Shown: positions 12,490 to 25,929, numbered from the stretch's first letter. The stretch is DNA of 64,000 bases from Ceratodon purpureus (GCA_014871385.1 CM026425.1:13707668-13771667), one strand, 5' to 3'. Numbers and translations: made by a program. Notes: generated by a model not told the origin, from the sequence alone.

Positions 12490-12655
12490 AAGAATGCCAC
12501 ATTAGACGCACGAGACCGCCACATCAGCGCCCGAACCGCCACGTCGGACAAGGAGACCGCCACGTCGGAAGATTTCCGTCAGGAGCCAATGAGAAGCGAC
12601 TGCGGGGCCCTGTGATTGCAACAAAAGAGTCTAGAGTAAGGATTAGGGTTTGGCG
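12490..12655 (+). promoter_or_regulatory. proximal promoter: ACGT-core repeats, CCAAT box, telo-box
   Basis: Three related units built on 'gaccgccacgtcgga' stand in a row at about 12,508-12,570; two keep the CCACGTCGG core, the type of site bound by plant bZIP factors. 'gagccaatgag' at 12,583-12,593 carries a CCAAT box. 'TTAGGGTTT' at 12,643-12,651 is a plant telo-box (reverse of AAACCCTAA), often found near start sites of growth-related plant genes. The promoter role is inferred from position upstream of the long leader and coding region. Confidence 0.55.
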
Positions 12656-13438
12656 CTGTGTGTGCAATTGTGCATTTCCATGTCGACCGAGCTCCGGAGC
12701 TCCGATTCCCGGCCCTGCGAGAGTCCGTACCGCCTCACGGCCATCGCTGGGAACCTCATGAGCGGGTCCCTCTCGTCTGTAGCTTTTTATAGAGCCTCCT
12801 CACGTCTTTTTTGGACCAAATTTGCGCCTGTTCCAGCTCTTTCAGTCGTTCAGGGTCTCTGGTGCTGTGCATGAATTCCAGCAGGTGGAGTTTGTGAATG
12901 CGGGAGGTGAGGTCGTTGGTTTTATTTGTTGGAGGTGGAGGAGAGGGAGGAGATGACGCTGGGAGTAGTCTCGGTGGGAGGAGTGGTGACTGGTTTCCTT
13001 GGGGTGCAAGTTTGGTGATGATGAGATGATCCGCATTGGTGGTGGTGGTAGTAATCGGTTGCGGGGGGAGTTGAGGTCTTTCGGTCGATTGGAGGAGTGA
13101 TTGTGTTCCTGTTGGAGGAGTGAGTTAGAGAGGGAGAGGGAGAGCGGGAGAGTGAGTTGTGTGTGTTGGAGTTTGGAGAAGGAGAGAGGGAGAGAGCGGG
13201 GTTGGAGTTTTTCTCATGCAAGGGTTTTTGTGGAGCGTGGGATGAGCTTGCAGGGGTGTAATTTGGGGAGTGGTGTGTTTCAGGGGGGATTTTCATGAGA
13301 ATTTTGGGAGTTGGAGGGTGAATTGATGGGAGGATCGGTGGAGGGGAGTTTTTTTGGTGTGGTTTGGGTTCTAGGTTGATGGTGGTTGGGGTGTGATCGA
13401 GGGGAGTGTAGGGGCGGGGTTCGGCGGAGCAGGATGCG
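12656..13438 (+). other. long GA/GT-rich 5' leader of the MBD9-like gene
   Basis: About 780 bases between the telo-box and the chosen start codon are rich in G, A and T on the plus strand, with a GAGAGGG tract at 13,126-13,200. Several short upstream ATGs are present. Open frames on the opposite strand here are by-products of this composition. It may contain an unrecognised leader intron. Confidence 0.5.
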
Positions 13439-16400
13439 ATGAGTGGAAGCATTGAGAAGGCCCGGGGGGGAGGTGAGGTAATGGGGAGCTCCGGCGCGGG
13501 TGGTGTGGACGCGGGTCCTGTGGGGGAAAAGGGAGGTGGGAGTATGAATGTGGAGAGTTCGGAGGTTCATGGGGAGCGTCTGATGAACGGGGTGAAGGAA
13601 GAGGCGCGAGCTTTGAAGCGAGAGGCTGTCAGTGCGGACGGTGAGAACAGTAGTCGATCGAATCAAGGATCGATGAGGGCCTCGTCTCGAGGCGATGAAG
13701 GTGGGAGCCAGGGAGCCAAACGGGGTAGTCGGCGGAAAGGTGAACCTGAGGGTGTTACTGGCGGATTGGAGACGCCGCATCGACCGCGGTTGGATAGGTC
13801 GGCAAAGCGAGGGGATTCGGGTACGAAGCCGGTGGGTGATGAGACTAACTTAAACGAAGGAGTTGTGGAAAGTTCCATGTTTAAGCAAACCAAGTTCGAA
13901 AACGGCGCTGCGATTACTCAATATGGTTCGTTGCATTGCAGACCTCTCGGGAATTAATGCGTTTTTTTTGCTCTTTAGAGTATGTAAGGGGGTCTGTGGG
14001 TTGTTTAGGGAGAATCAATATCATACATGCAGGATACTATCGCATGTCGGTGAACTTTTTAGGCAGAGTAAGCATAGTTTAATGCACATCAGCTTGCGAG
14101 CTGTGGGCGGTAACGCAAAATCCATGCAGCCTACTCTGCGATCATAATTTAAGAGCTCAATACGTGAAAACCTTGTAACATCTTTATATAGAGACGCTTA
14201 CAGAGCTGCATGGCTTTTTAATATAAACGCTCTGGTTTTGGGTTGCAGGATTAACTGACGACGATGACAAAGCAAAAGCATTTGATGCACTTGCAGCTGT
14301 TATGGCACTGTATGGAACTCCTAAGGAGGTTGTAGGTCGGGTAGCCGATTTTCCAGGAGAGATAGGGGTGGGTAGCAAGCAGCTGTGTCGTGTTTGCAAG
14401 AAGCCTGAAACGGCGAAGAATACTATTGTTTGCGATAAGTGCCAAAGTTGTTTTCACTTAGCTTGTGTTAAGCTGAAGGCTAAGCAAGCCGTAGAGATAG
14501 AGAACGAGCACTGGCAATGTGATTTTTGTGGACCAGAAGTTGGGTCGCCACACTGGCCACTGGGAAGGATCACTCCACAGCATGACCGGAAACTGGCCGA
14601 TCCCAAAGTAGTTGAGCCAGTGCCGCATGTGAACGCCGTCGAACGCCGTGTGGTCACGGTACCCGAAACCGATGCAGCGGTCACAAGCAAAGGCGGTGAT
14701 CATGGAGGGCTTAGTAATTTGCAAAACGTAAGTACACCGAGCACGATTGATCAGGAGGTTGGTTCTTTTCCAAAAGAAAGCATTATGTCTGTTAAAAGAG
14801 GCAGAGGGCGACCGAAAAGGGACTCAAGCGCGTTTAAAGAGAAGACAACAACGAACGCAGCGGTGGACTTGGCAGCCCCGGATAGAGTAATCAGTGAAGA
14901 GCAACCTCCTCTTATCTTGGGGTAATACTCTTTCCCTGTCGATTTTTGTCCCTGGCTGTTTGTGGTTTACACGATTGACCTCTTCTTGCGGTACTTTTCT
15001 GTGTGTGATGCGTGTGCAACGACCATGCTATGCCCTTGCAATGCTTGACAATAGTATTTTGTTGACTGATTTTCATCGTTTACTCCTTGGTGCCTGTGTA
15101 AAGTGAACTTATGAAAATGGTGTTGTATTTGTATCACACAGTTATAATGTAAGTGCACCGCAGCCGTCATCGCTGACCCCGGCGCCGGTCCCAGCGCCGG
15201 TCCCAGCGCATATCCAAGCAATGCCCTCCCAAATTCCTGTGCTAGGTGTTACTGACACATTGACCACAACGGATGATAAGGGGATTCTAGGCGACGGCGG
15301 GGGTTCACAGCAACAACTGCTTGAGGATTTACGGACTTTCATAGAAGGCATGAATTTAAAGCTTGAAAAAGGGTGGGAGGTAATCATTAAACACAGACCT
15401 AGCAACCCCCTTGTTACTGACAAAATCTACATTTCGCCTGAGGGCCACAAATTTAGATCGCGGCTTCAAGTTGCCAGATTTTTGGAGAATCCGAAATCCA
15501 GGACAAACGTACAGTCTGCAGCTCAAAGGGTATGTTGCGGTTATGCTTAACTCATGAACATGTTGTTGACTTTATCCTGCCTTGTCAATATGAAATTTTT
15601 AACACCCTGGAAGTGATCTGACGATTACTTACTACTTTACGCTGTCGTTATGTTTCTTTCAGCTAGAGAATTCAATACAACGTGCAGATTTATCTCTTGA
15701 AGGCCTTGAAACCAGTAGAGAGATGCCATTAAACTTGAACCTTGTCGAACCTCAAGAGGAACGTGAGAAGCGAATCGAGAAGGAGATTCCGATTGTCAAA
15801 GAAAGTCGTTCGCTTCCGCCAACTGGTGACCTTCTGACAAGAAGACTTCCTGTAGAGCTTGTGGGAGACGCCCTTGAGGTAACTTACTGCTCATCCTGCA
15901 CTAGTACACTGAAATAACCGTATTCTTCGAGCCACGGCATTCTTAGCAATTCTCATTTTTTCTAAATACTGTGGCCAAAAAGTCTTGGTTGCTCTCCGAC
16001 TATTACATATGTTCAGGTTTTCATGTGATATTTTATTAACTCAATGAGTTATATCTATTCCTTCAAATCTATCTGTACATCTCTTAGTGAATGTCGTGAA
16101 TGTCCTGTGGCAGGTTTGGGAGTTTGTGTGCCGCTTCTCCGATGTTCTTGATTTGAAATCTCCTCTGACCTACGAGGAATTGGAAACAGGGTTGGTCAAC
16201 TTAGGGCCATCTGCGTCTGAAGATACAATTTTAAATGTAGATGCGCCACATTCTTCTAATCCGAGTAGCGGGGAAAATTCGGAAAAAGTGTTTGCTGAAG
16301 TAGTCGGGGTCAGCCCTCACAAGCCAACAGGCCTGTCGAGGGATTCTTGTGTTGAAGAAACTGGTGTCACTCTTGAGAGTGCTTCAAATCCTGTGGTTCA

Positions 16401-19400
16401 AGGTGAAGATTCAAAAGCTGCAGACCCAGTTTTCAACGAAATTGATACGGCAGCCAATTGCCTGAAAGAGGTTATGTCCGTAACTGTAGAAACCGGAGGT
16501 TTGCCACAAAGTACGACTGTACAGAAGAACACGGATTTGATACCTGGTCCTCTTGAACCACCAGGAGAAAAGGTGTCTGTCTTGGAGAGGACAGTGGCAT
16601 CTCCAGATGGCACATTGAATGAAAGTTTCGTCATGATTGGGAGGACGCATATACCACTCCTGAGGTTAGTTCTTAGTGACCTTCAGTTTAGGATTAATGG
16701 GAGCTCGAATGTTAGCAAGTCGGAAGAGCCAAAGAAGAAAGGGCGGAAGCCTCTTCATGAGTCTCCTCAAGAGACACAGGTAGATGTCCCAGAGTTTTCG
16801 AGTGACTTGCCCATGAATGAGGTGACCTGGCCAGAACTAGCGCGACGGTACATGATCACCCTTATTGAGGCTGAGAAATACGGAGATTTGACAGAACTGA
16901 CGCTCGACGAGCGCAAGTGGTTGTTGAGATGTCTTCAAGGTGATGGCGGTGTTCCATGCGGTGCACTCTACACAAACCTGGGTGCCGAGAGTGATGCACT
17001 GGTAGGAAATCATTTCAATCCTATATGTTTGTGGAAACTCCTCGCACAGCCACAAATATTTTAGCTTGCAGCTGCTGCATTCCAATTTGTCTTCTGGAGT
17101 TTTTAGGTTTTAATTCTCTGATCTAGCTCTTTGCATTACTCTAATGCTGACATATTATTTAGATGAATGCTCTATAGATTTGTACAATCGCAACATTGTA
17201 TGCTTATGTGTATTCAGCCTTTTTTGTCCAGCATTTCCTGAATAGAGTAACAATACTTCAAGTTGTATTTTTGTGTGGGGCGTTTCAGGTTCTAGCAGAG
17301 GCTGAAAAAGAATTAGCCGTTCGGGAACCCAAGGATGGTGAAGTGAAGGAGGGAGAAGATGAGCAAACTGACAAACTTCCTGAATGGGTGGAAGCATTGA
17401 AACCTGTAGCCAAAATGGCCACAAATGTTGGTTCTCGGATCAGAATCAAGGTGAAAGAAGCTCTGGAGTTGGGCCCTCCTCAGTGGGCTAAAGAGCAGTT
17501 GGAGTGGTCAATAAGTAAGGACGTCTTCAAGGGCAACGCGTCTGGTCCAACCAAGGTATACTTACTCGAGTTTGCTGGGTTTAGAGAAATTTCCTCCAGG
17601 GATACTTTAAAAGGCTGATTTTGAATTAGCATATTTCAATCCTGAATGTTTTGTTATTTGAATTTGTTTGTGACATGGTTCATTGTGATTTTACAGAAAG
17701 CTGTTGTCGAGGTCTTGAACCATTATGAAATTTCTCCTCCTTGCGAATCTCCAATTGATAATACAAAAGCAAGGACATTGCCCTCAGTTGATCAGCTCAT
17801 GCGGCGCTGCCGAGTTGTTTTGCGGACACTGGCAGAGGCTGACAATCTTAGTACTTTCTCGATACTCATAGGAGGTCCAGAAGGGCATGGTTCAAGGAGG
17901 CTGCGGGGTATGGTGCCACGTCCTCTTGATTTTCGAACTATCGATGCCCGCCTTGCTGCCGGGGCGTATGGTGGATCTGTTGATGCGTTTGCGGAAGACG
18001 TGAGACAGGTGCGCCTTTCAATCTCATCCTCGTTTTTCTGATAGTAGATATTGAAATCCACGATAAACTAATAGTTGCATTTTAGATATCTTTTTGATGA
18101 TATTGTAATGACTCAGCCTTGTTCCGGAATTGACAGATATGGAGGAATGTCGAGTTACTGCATAAGTCAGGTGACGTGCTGGAATTGGCAACTACTCTTT
18201 CTCGTCTTTTCGAAGATCTTCTACAAAAACAGGTATAGTTCTAGGATATTCACTGATTTGATCAATTGACGGAGTGCGGTATTGCTTGGTTTACTAACAG
18301 CTCTTTTGTTTGCGGTCGTATTCGTATACCGTAGATTCTCAGTGACCATATTTTTGTTTCTTGTTTTCCATTCTTGACAGTGCCAGGACAGATATGGCAG
18401 GCATAGATTATGGTACTGGTTGCTAGTAAATTTACCAGTGCCTAGAATCTGCGTACTGAACTTGTGTGTCCAATCAATCTTGTCGGATTTCTTCCGCTTT
18501 ATTCATAGCGTTTGCTCTTTACTGCTCTTCATTCGGCCCTGTTGGTAAAGATTCTGTTAAAGACACTGAATGTAGCTCTGTTTGAGGGACCAGTATGTGA
18601 GAAAAATTGATATTGTGATGTGCAGGTCATAAATTTTATGAATGGTGATTCAGAAGTGAAAGTAAAGGAGCTCAAGGTTGATGTAGCTAATGTTGTTGAG
18701 GAAGGCACCGAGCCCACCAATACTCCTCTGACTAGGTCTCACTTGGTAACAGCTGAGAAGCCTGAGGATAAGCTTCAGACGGCTCCTTGGCAAGACGAAT
18801 CAACTTGCAAAGTGTGTGGGGTAGACGAGGATTATGGGAGCATCATGCTGTGTGATACGTGTGATGCAGAATATCATACATACTGTCTGAATCCACCTCT
18901 TACAACTGTTCCGGAAGGCAATTGGTTCTGCCCCCAATGCGTTGCCCTTGACAAAGGTTTCCCGGATAGACCTTCAGGAAAGGACGGGGAGGTGGTTGAG
19001 CCTGAAGCTTTGGAAGGCAAGGATAAGCAATCTCCTGCAGGTCGAAAGACCTTAATCAAAAAAGAATTGAAGGAAGTGAAAGGAGAGAGTCCTTCACAGT
19101 GCCTTCTGAAGCAGATCGAGTCGAAAGAGTATTGGCAGCTGGGACTTTCAGAAGTGAGTAATACGTCTTATTCTAGCATTATACTTAGCAAATTCCTTTT
19201 GCCAATCGCTTGCTATTTATTTTCCTTGCGTATTGGCTAGTGATTTTTACAGTATCAAAACATTTTGGTCTATTCTGCTACTTATTTTTTCTGTTTGTTG
19301 GATACATTGACCAGAGAGTTCATTTATTGAAATTTCTATGCGACGAGGCGCTGAAAACGACCCAGGTCCGTGCGCATCTGGAAAAGAGTGTGGATTTGGC

Positions 19401-22400
19401 TTTTGATCTTCAACAGCAGTTGAGTAATTTACAACTGCAACGGCAGGGTGTCTTGAAGACACGATCTCACGCCGCAAAAGTTGCCCAAGCGAGCAGTGTT
19501 GAAACCTGGTCCAGCAGGTTAAGACATCATCCTTCCAGCGCCTTGGGTGCTGAAGACATTGGAGTCTCTATGCCACGGGTCCTGTATTTTGATGCTGTTG
19601 GTAAAGAGGATAAGTATTCAGCTGAGAGGATCAACACAACGAATGGAGCTTCTGACTCAGTGAAAGAGGGAAGCAATAACCTTGTGATTCTTCTTAATAA
19701 AACGGTTAGCCAAGCGTCTGCACCAGCTGATCGGGATACACCTCTGGCAGTTTTCGATTCTGCAGACATGTTGAAGAAGAGGAGAATTGATGATGTTTCA
19801 GCGAATGATAATGAGCTCGCTACACAGGTTGAGCGAGCGGAAGCGAGTACACCAGAGAGGATAGTGACCAGAAACAGCAAACGTACTAAATTTGAAGAGC
19901 ATGGTGAAGGTGGTGACCCTCAGGTTGAAGACACGAAGGTTTCTGCAACTTCGAAGCAAGCACAAGATCCTGGATTACTTTTTGAAAGCGAACTTCATGA
20001 CAAGCAGACGGTATCGAAATCCAAAACGGATGGTGTTATAGATCCTGAAATTCAAATGAAGGAATTGGTTGGAAGTGCGAGCTCAGGTGGGTGAATTCTG
20101 TAGATTTGGCTACTTTTAACTTTCGTCCTTGCTGCCTGGCATTCTGAAATAAACATGCTAAATTTGTTTCATATTAAGCTCTTAAAACAAAATTAGACGT
20201 CTTGTTTATTGTTTGCAGCTTCGTGGGATTTGCAACTGTTTCAACTCAACTTTCTGACTTATTGTGACGTGGGAATTAGTAGCAGGTGATAAGAACATTT
20301 CTGTTGATGAAGCGGGTGAATCGGGGAGTAGGGTCGCACTACGATCAAGTCATTTGACCTCGGAGCATCCCGACTCATCTGGTGCCAGTGGTATGTTGGG
20401 AGTAGCTGGAGCTGGTCTTCCACCACGGACACCTAAACGGAAGCTTGAGACGACTTCGAGTTCCGAGACTCTAAAGAGGTTGAGAACGGATAGTACTGTT
20501 AATGGAGAGGGTATAGTAGACGGAAAGAGCCCCTCCAAATTGTTGAAGGACAATTTGGTGGACGAATCTCAAAGCGTTGTTGGTACTGCCCATGGTATTC
20601 CTGCACTTGGTGAAGTCATCGACGATCCGCATAGAGATGAAGCCGTGTCTGACCCTAAAAGACAGGGACCCTTGCAGTCAACACAAAGTACTCCGATTGT
20701 GGATGCAAGCGCAATATCGAAGTTGGATACAGAAATTGTCGAGTTAGAATTGAAGCTGTACAACACGACTTTGCGTCGTGACCATCTTGGCATTGACGAC
20801 GTTGGAAGGCAGTATTGGGCTCTCTCAGGGCGCTCTTGCCTCCCTCTCCTTGTAGTTTCAGAATTCGATGGGAGAGGTAGGCCTGAATTTAATGGGGCTG
20901 ATGAAACCTTTTTCTCATATGTGGAGCACAGTGGCAGAGAGAGTTCTGAGGGAGAAATACTACAGAGTGGTGAGTTACTTGTTTATTTTCCTGGTATTTG
21001 GTTGAAGTTTTGTATCCTAGGCACTGAGTCTAAATGTATGAGAATACTGTGATCTGTTGGAAATAGTAGAAGAATTGAATATTTCCAACTATGCGCTGTT
21101 TAGAGTATTGCAAAGAAAGAACTCACAGATTGAGTTGTGTGCAGACTAGTCTTCTATATAATAGTATGAAAGTATAACCGTTAGTTGCAATTTAATGACG
21201 ATGCCTCTTGTTATTTGTGCAGATCCCACTCTGGATAAAAGTAACGAGACGAAGACTCGTTGGTGGGCGTATAATAATGAGGCATCCATTGAGTCTCTCA
21301 TGGCGTGGTTAAATCCTCGTGTCAAAGTGGAGCGAGAGCTCAAGTCTTCCATCTGCCGTTGGCGAGAGTCCGCAAGTCTTATTGAGTCGAATCAAGAAAA
21401 AGTGAATACCAGCTGCTTAGGAAACGGTACAGATGGATCCTTGAAGAAGGAACACGACACGGTCAAAGCTGCTCCAAAGAGGTTTCCTACCTTAAAAGCA
21501 ACCTCCATTCTCCAGATGAGATATGGATCGTATAGTTTCTCTGATAGAATCACTAACAAGAAATTAGCAATGCCGATGGAGGGAAGAGTGATTCGCTGCA
21601 GCTGCCTAGAGCCCCTATGGAAGTTCAAGTGGCACTGTTCAGCGTGCCATGAGACTTATGAATCTTTAGCCGAGCTTGAAAGTCACAAGAACATTTGTCC
21701 TGAAGGACTTGTTACCCAGTCCTCTGGCAAGAAGAAGCAGAAAGGAAGTGGAAAGACGAAGAATAGTCTTACACCTGAGAAAGCGAAGAAGACTGCCACT
21801 TCTGAGAAAGGGAAGAAGATCGTCAGTGCTGAGAAAGGAAAGAAGGCCGCCACTTCTGAGAAGGGAAAAAGGAACATCAAGGCTGCAACACCCAAGAAGG
21901 ACGGAATCAAACGTTCATTAGAAAACGGGGACAATATCGTTCGTACTTGTGAAGAAAATTCATGGATGTCTGACGATTTTACAGAGCCATCAACACTTAA
22001 TCGACCCGCAACCAGAGGCAAAAGACAAGCTGATTCTCATCCAGACGATGGTCAAGACGTCAACGGCGATTTGCCTGTATCGGAAGAGCCTGTGGATGAT
22101 GCGTTCTTCCTTTCTGACTTCCAAGATGATGTGCACAATCCAGACATGGATAATGCAGGTCAAGAGGATTTCCGCTACAGATCCTTTCAATCGCTTCTTC
22201 AAGATGACGAATGGGAGGCTAATGTGCGGCCTGAAAGGTCAGAGCTAAAACGGAAGAAGCATGGATCAGGCAAGAAGTCCCCCAAGCAGCCTCCTACCCA
22301 GGGAACAAGTGAGATGGCTCTTGCCGACTTTGACTATGCTTCCCTTCCAATGACATTTTCTACATCTGACTCGACCCGGGACCGGATACTTCAGATTGGG

Positions 22401-23626
22401 TGTATAGCGGACAGGGGCCCTACTTTTGCTCCGGCTCTGCATTTTGCGCCCGCATTTGACCCCTCTCTTATGATCCAACCATGTTATACTGATCCAAATG
22501 AGAGTCCTACAGATGCTGGTGAGTTTCCAGGCTCGTCTCCACTTCCATCTTCACAGAATGGCAGTCCAATTGGGGAACTTAATACTAAGGATTTTGTTGA
22601 GGGAGGCTTAGATGCTGTGTCGTGGTACGACCCTCAAACCTCAGGAGATATGAAACCTGATGGGATTTTTGTGCCAGACACATTAGACACTGAACCTGTA
22701 GTGCAACCGGGATCAGGAGTTACTACCTGGGATCTGGCTGAGTTGGTAGGTTTGCCGAAAACCGAGTTCGATCCGATATCTGCACCTCTCGTTGACGGTG
22801 GAGAATTGGATCAACAATTGAGTGATGAAACCATTCACTTCTGTGCTCTAAATACTGATGGTGAAAACAAACCGTCGTGTACTCCGAATGGAGAAGAAGC
22901 CAGCCTCTCCGTTGACGAGCGGGCACCAGAATCTGTAGATTTGGTTCCGGAAGCGCTGCCTGTCCAGGATATGGAGGTGCCACTGGAGATAGTTCTAACG
23001 GGAGTAAAAACAGTGCAAGATATGTCGTTGAAAAAGCAGGCGAAGAAATTTGTTGCACCGGAACCTTCATTGCGTACACTGGTCGGAGAACAATATGGAG
23101 TTTTAATCGGATTAAAAATGAGGGTTTTGGATATGGAGGCAGCTATGGGGGTTGAGGCACTGATACCTTCAAAATCAGCACCACCTAGACGGCGAGCATG
23201 GCGCTCTCTTGTGAAATCTGCTAAATGTATTTATGAGGTAATGACTTTTCACTTCATCGGCCTATGATAATTGTTATATCTTTTGAGACTCCTTCCTATG
23301 ATTTTAGAGAGCGAAGTATAATTTTGGGTATTGTTTGTTCTTTGCAGATGACCAAAACTGTCATTCTTCTAGAGCAAATGGTGCGACCAGATTGCCTGAA
23401 GAGAACCTGGTGTTATTGGTCATCCCTTTCATCAGCTGCTAGGTCTGCTACTTTGTCGACCTTGGCTTTAAGGATTTTTTCTCTTGATTCTGCAATTACG
23501 TACAAAAAAGACAAGGTGGTTGCAGATGAATCACAAAGACCTAGCACGTTGAGGAAGCCCAAGAAGAAGGTTCAAGTGCAGGTGCCATTGACTCCCAAGG
23601 CCAAGAAAGCCAACAGGGCCGGCTGA
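13439..23626 (+). CDS. MBD9-like: MBD9-like chromatin protein (PHD, MBD, DDT, bromodomain-like, PHD, WHIM)
   Basis: Thirteen exons join in one frame of 2,534 residues: 13439-13925, 14249-14921, 15142-15529, 15663-15878, 16114-17001, 17289-17555, 17697-18008, 18137-18232, 18626-19153, 19315-20086, 20286-20969, 21223-23237, 23348-23626. Domains in order: Cys-rich PHD-type finger (about 208-258), methyl-CpG-binding-like domain from KGWEVI (458-505), DDT motif VWEFVCRFSDVL (589-625), bromodomain-like segment MVPRPLDF to RLFEDLL (about 1047-1107), canonical PHD finger CKVCGVDEDY to CPQC (1170-1214), WHIM-type segments DDVGRQYWALSG and RWWAYNNEASIESLMAWL, then a CxxC-H finger before a Lys-rich repeat. 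This order matches Arabidopsis MBD9, a nuclear chromatin factor tied to ISWI/SWR1-type remodelling (2,176 residues, as I recall). All 12 introns are GT-AG; the first donor is weak. The start is the first ATG of the long frame and could be wrong. Confidence 0.9.
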
Positions 23627-25750
23627 GTATGACCTGATGATGGGAAAATACCTTTTGGTCCTGGGCCGAGACATCTCCGGCAGTACAACCCTCACTTCGC
23701 TCGTCCCAAGATTTGAAGACTTCTTTGTGGAGTTTTAGTGTGTAAATACAACCAAGACATTCTAGTGACAAAACATTTTTTGCAAAGAATGCTGACAGTT
23801 CAGCAATTCTTACTGCTCACACAGTTCTAGGGGTGCCTCTGGCCGCTGTTGGACTGTTCTTTCAGTGAGCCAGAACACCAGTTGTAATGAAGTCTACGAG
23901 TCACTTGCATCCGAGTGATGGAATATCACTTGCACGTGGTATGTAGGTCCCTGTTCAGTCACAAAAGTTGTGACTTGCTCCCACAAACTTTTGTGCTGGT
24001 TTTTCTCATTTTTGAACTAACCCGAGGCCTTGTTGTTGAAGGGCCCTCTGTTTTAGCTAAGTCATTGTACCAAACAGTAAATTCCTATGAAACCGACTTG
24101 ATCTAACTATCAGAATTTTCTCTTGTTTTCCCTTTCTCGTTGTCTGCTTGTCAGTACACGTAATAGTATTGCTCAGATGCTGTGGACAAGATTGTGCTCA
24201 CGAGACGTGAAGGCCAGCCATTCCTCCGGATGGGTTTTCACCACAACAGTTCTACGTAAGCACTCTTAAACATCTCCAAGTGCTAGATTTTGTTGCATTG
24301 GGAAGAATAAATTAGATTGACTAGTAACGAGTGACACTATGGATCTGTTGAGTCCGTTCTTATGAAGTGGAGATGAGCGAGAATGGGGACTATGACGGAG
24401 AACGTTCACCTCATCGTCTCAGCACAATGAAGCTAGCATTCTGCTCATTCAAGTTTCAGAAGGGACGCTGAGTTTGACGTAGGTTTATCATTTAGTAATC
24501 ACAATTTGAATGGCAGTTGAGACGGTGACTGATATCTTAGTTCAAGGATGACTAAAAAAGTCAGTTCAAGGGCTTCTCAGTGTAAGTCACAATAGAGATA
24601 ACTTAAATTAATTTTGTGATAAAACAGAAGTGTGAGTTGTAGAAAGTCGCAGGATTCTAGTATTGTAGCAATGTAGCCACCCATCAAGTAGATATAATTT
24701 TGCATAAAAAAAGGTTGTCCAAGGACAGCCCACCAACTAGAATTAGAGGCTTTGAAACTAAGCTAAGGTTAACTTCAATGGTATGAATGGTTGTTAGCTC
24801 TTTATTAGATTCATAAGTTCTTAAGAAGAAAGTCAATTGAATGTAGTACTAAAATTTCCTTTGAAGTACATTTAGAAATTTTAAATTTCTATAATAAAGA
24901 AAAATAAAATATGAGTACATATCAAAATGTTCATTGTGCACAAATATGCACATAGACACAAAGATTGAGCAAAACGTCTTAATCCCTAAAGGACGGAGGG
25001 GTATTTCCACAGTTTTTGAGTAAATACAGTGTCAAACCTGCATCTTCCAATGTGAGACAGATTTGAGAGACACCATAAGCAATTTAACTGTAAGATCTTT
25101 GAAAGTAGTAGGCTACCGAAATCTGTACCAAATTTTTGGTTTGGGGAAGCAACGGATTGGAAGATAATAACATGTGAAGTTTGGAAGATTAGTGAATTTT
25201 TGAAATACTAATGGTGAATTTTCACGTTTGACTAAAAATTGCTATTTCAGAAATTTATAAAAAATTAGCAACTAAAGCTGATTATCTTCTCTACTATGTT
25301 AGGAACATGCTCAATTGTTTTTAGATTTTTTCGAGTTACCAATTTGAAGAAAATGTGTTTGACATAAGTGACATTTTGAATTTGATTTTTTTCAACAAAG
25401 TGTTGTTCTTATACTTTTAGGCAAAATTAAAAGGGTTTCTGATAAATCCAAAACGGTGAAGCCTTAAAGTAGTGGTCATACAATCATTTCAAAAAAAGAA
25501 TGCCAAAAACAAAAATCTACAAGCAAAGATCCTCATTTAAGTGCGCAATGTGCTCAAAGTACAGGGAAATGCAATGCTTAATATAGTATACCAAATACAG
25601 TGCTCAGACCACTAGAAACACCCTCACCACCAAACTTGTTTCTTTTTTCTAAAATCATGGTGCACTTCCTCAATGAATTTTCAATGTATCCTTACAGTCA
25701 GCTTGATTCTAAAGATGTCAGGAACAAGAAACACTCAAATCCGACCCTTC
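23627..25750. other. 3' flank of MBD9-like gene and AT-rich spacer
   Basis: The first 200-500 bases are probably 3' UTR. A solo end of the TTAA family appears at 24,979-24,996 (TTAA then TCCCTAAAGGACGG), but I found no matching right end within 1 kb. No gene is seen. Confidence 0.4.
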
Positions 25751-25779
25751 TAGGTGTAAAAATTAGACTCAAAATTGAT

Positions 25780-25925
25780 AAAAATGTAGTCAATGTAAAA
25801 ATTAGACTCAATTGAATATTTTCGCATTGACTATATTAATGATATAGTCAATGCGAAAATTTTCGCATTGACTATATCAATGATATAGTCAATGTAAAAA
25901 TTAGACTCAATTGATAAAAATGTAT
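25780..25925. repeat. compound palindrome with flanking direct repeats
   Basis: Two near-perfect palindromes sit back to back: 25,818-25,860 (TTTTCGCATTGACTATAT, short loop, then its complement) and 25,856-25,902 (same arms, right arm with TGTAAAA in place of TGCGAAA). Their junction TCAATGCGAAAATTTTCGCATTGA is itself a perfect palindrome. The whole is bracketed by the direct repeat TTAGACTCAATTGA at 25,802 and again at about 25,901. It could be a tiny inverted-repeat element that duplicated, or a cruciform-prone site. Confidence 0.8.
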
Positions 25926-25929
25926 CTTT

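Noticed and set aside
12922-13780. Two long minus-strand frames (176 and 166 codons) over the MBD9-like leader and first exon
   Set aside because: Ser/Pro/His/Thr-rich readings of the GA/GT-rich sense strand; no motifs, and the plus strand is explained by the MBD9-like gene.
20201-20285. Strong 'ttgtttgcag' acceptor at 20,218 as the start of MBD9-like exon 11
   Set aside because: Using it introduces an in-frame TGA before 20,285; the later acceptor ending at 20,285 keeps the frame (Gly codon split across the intron).
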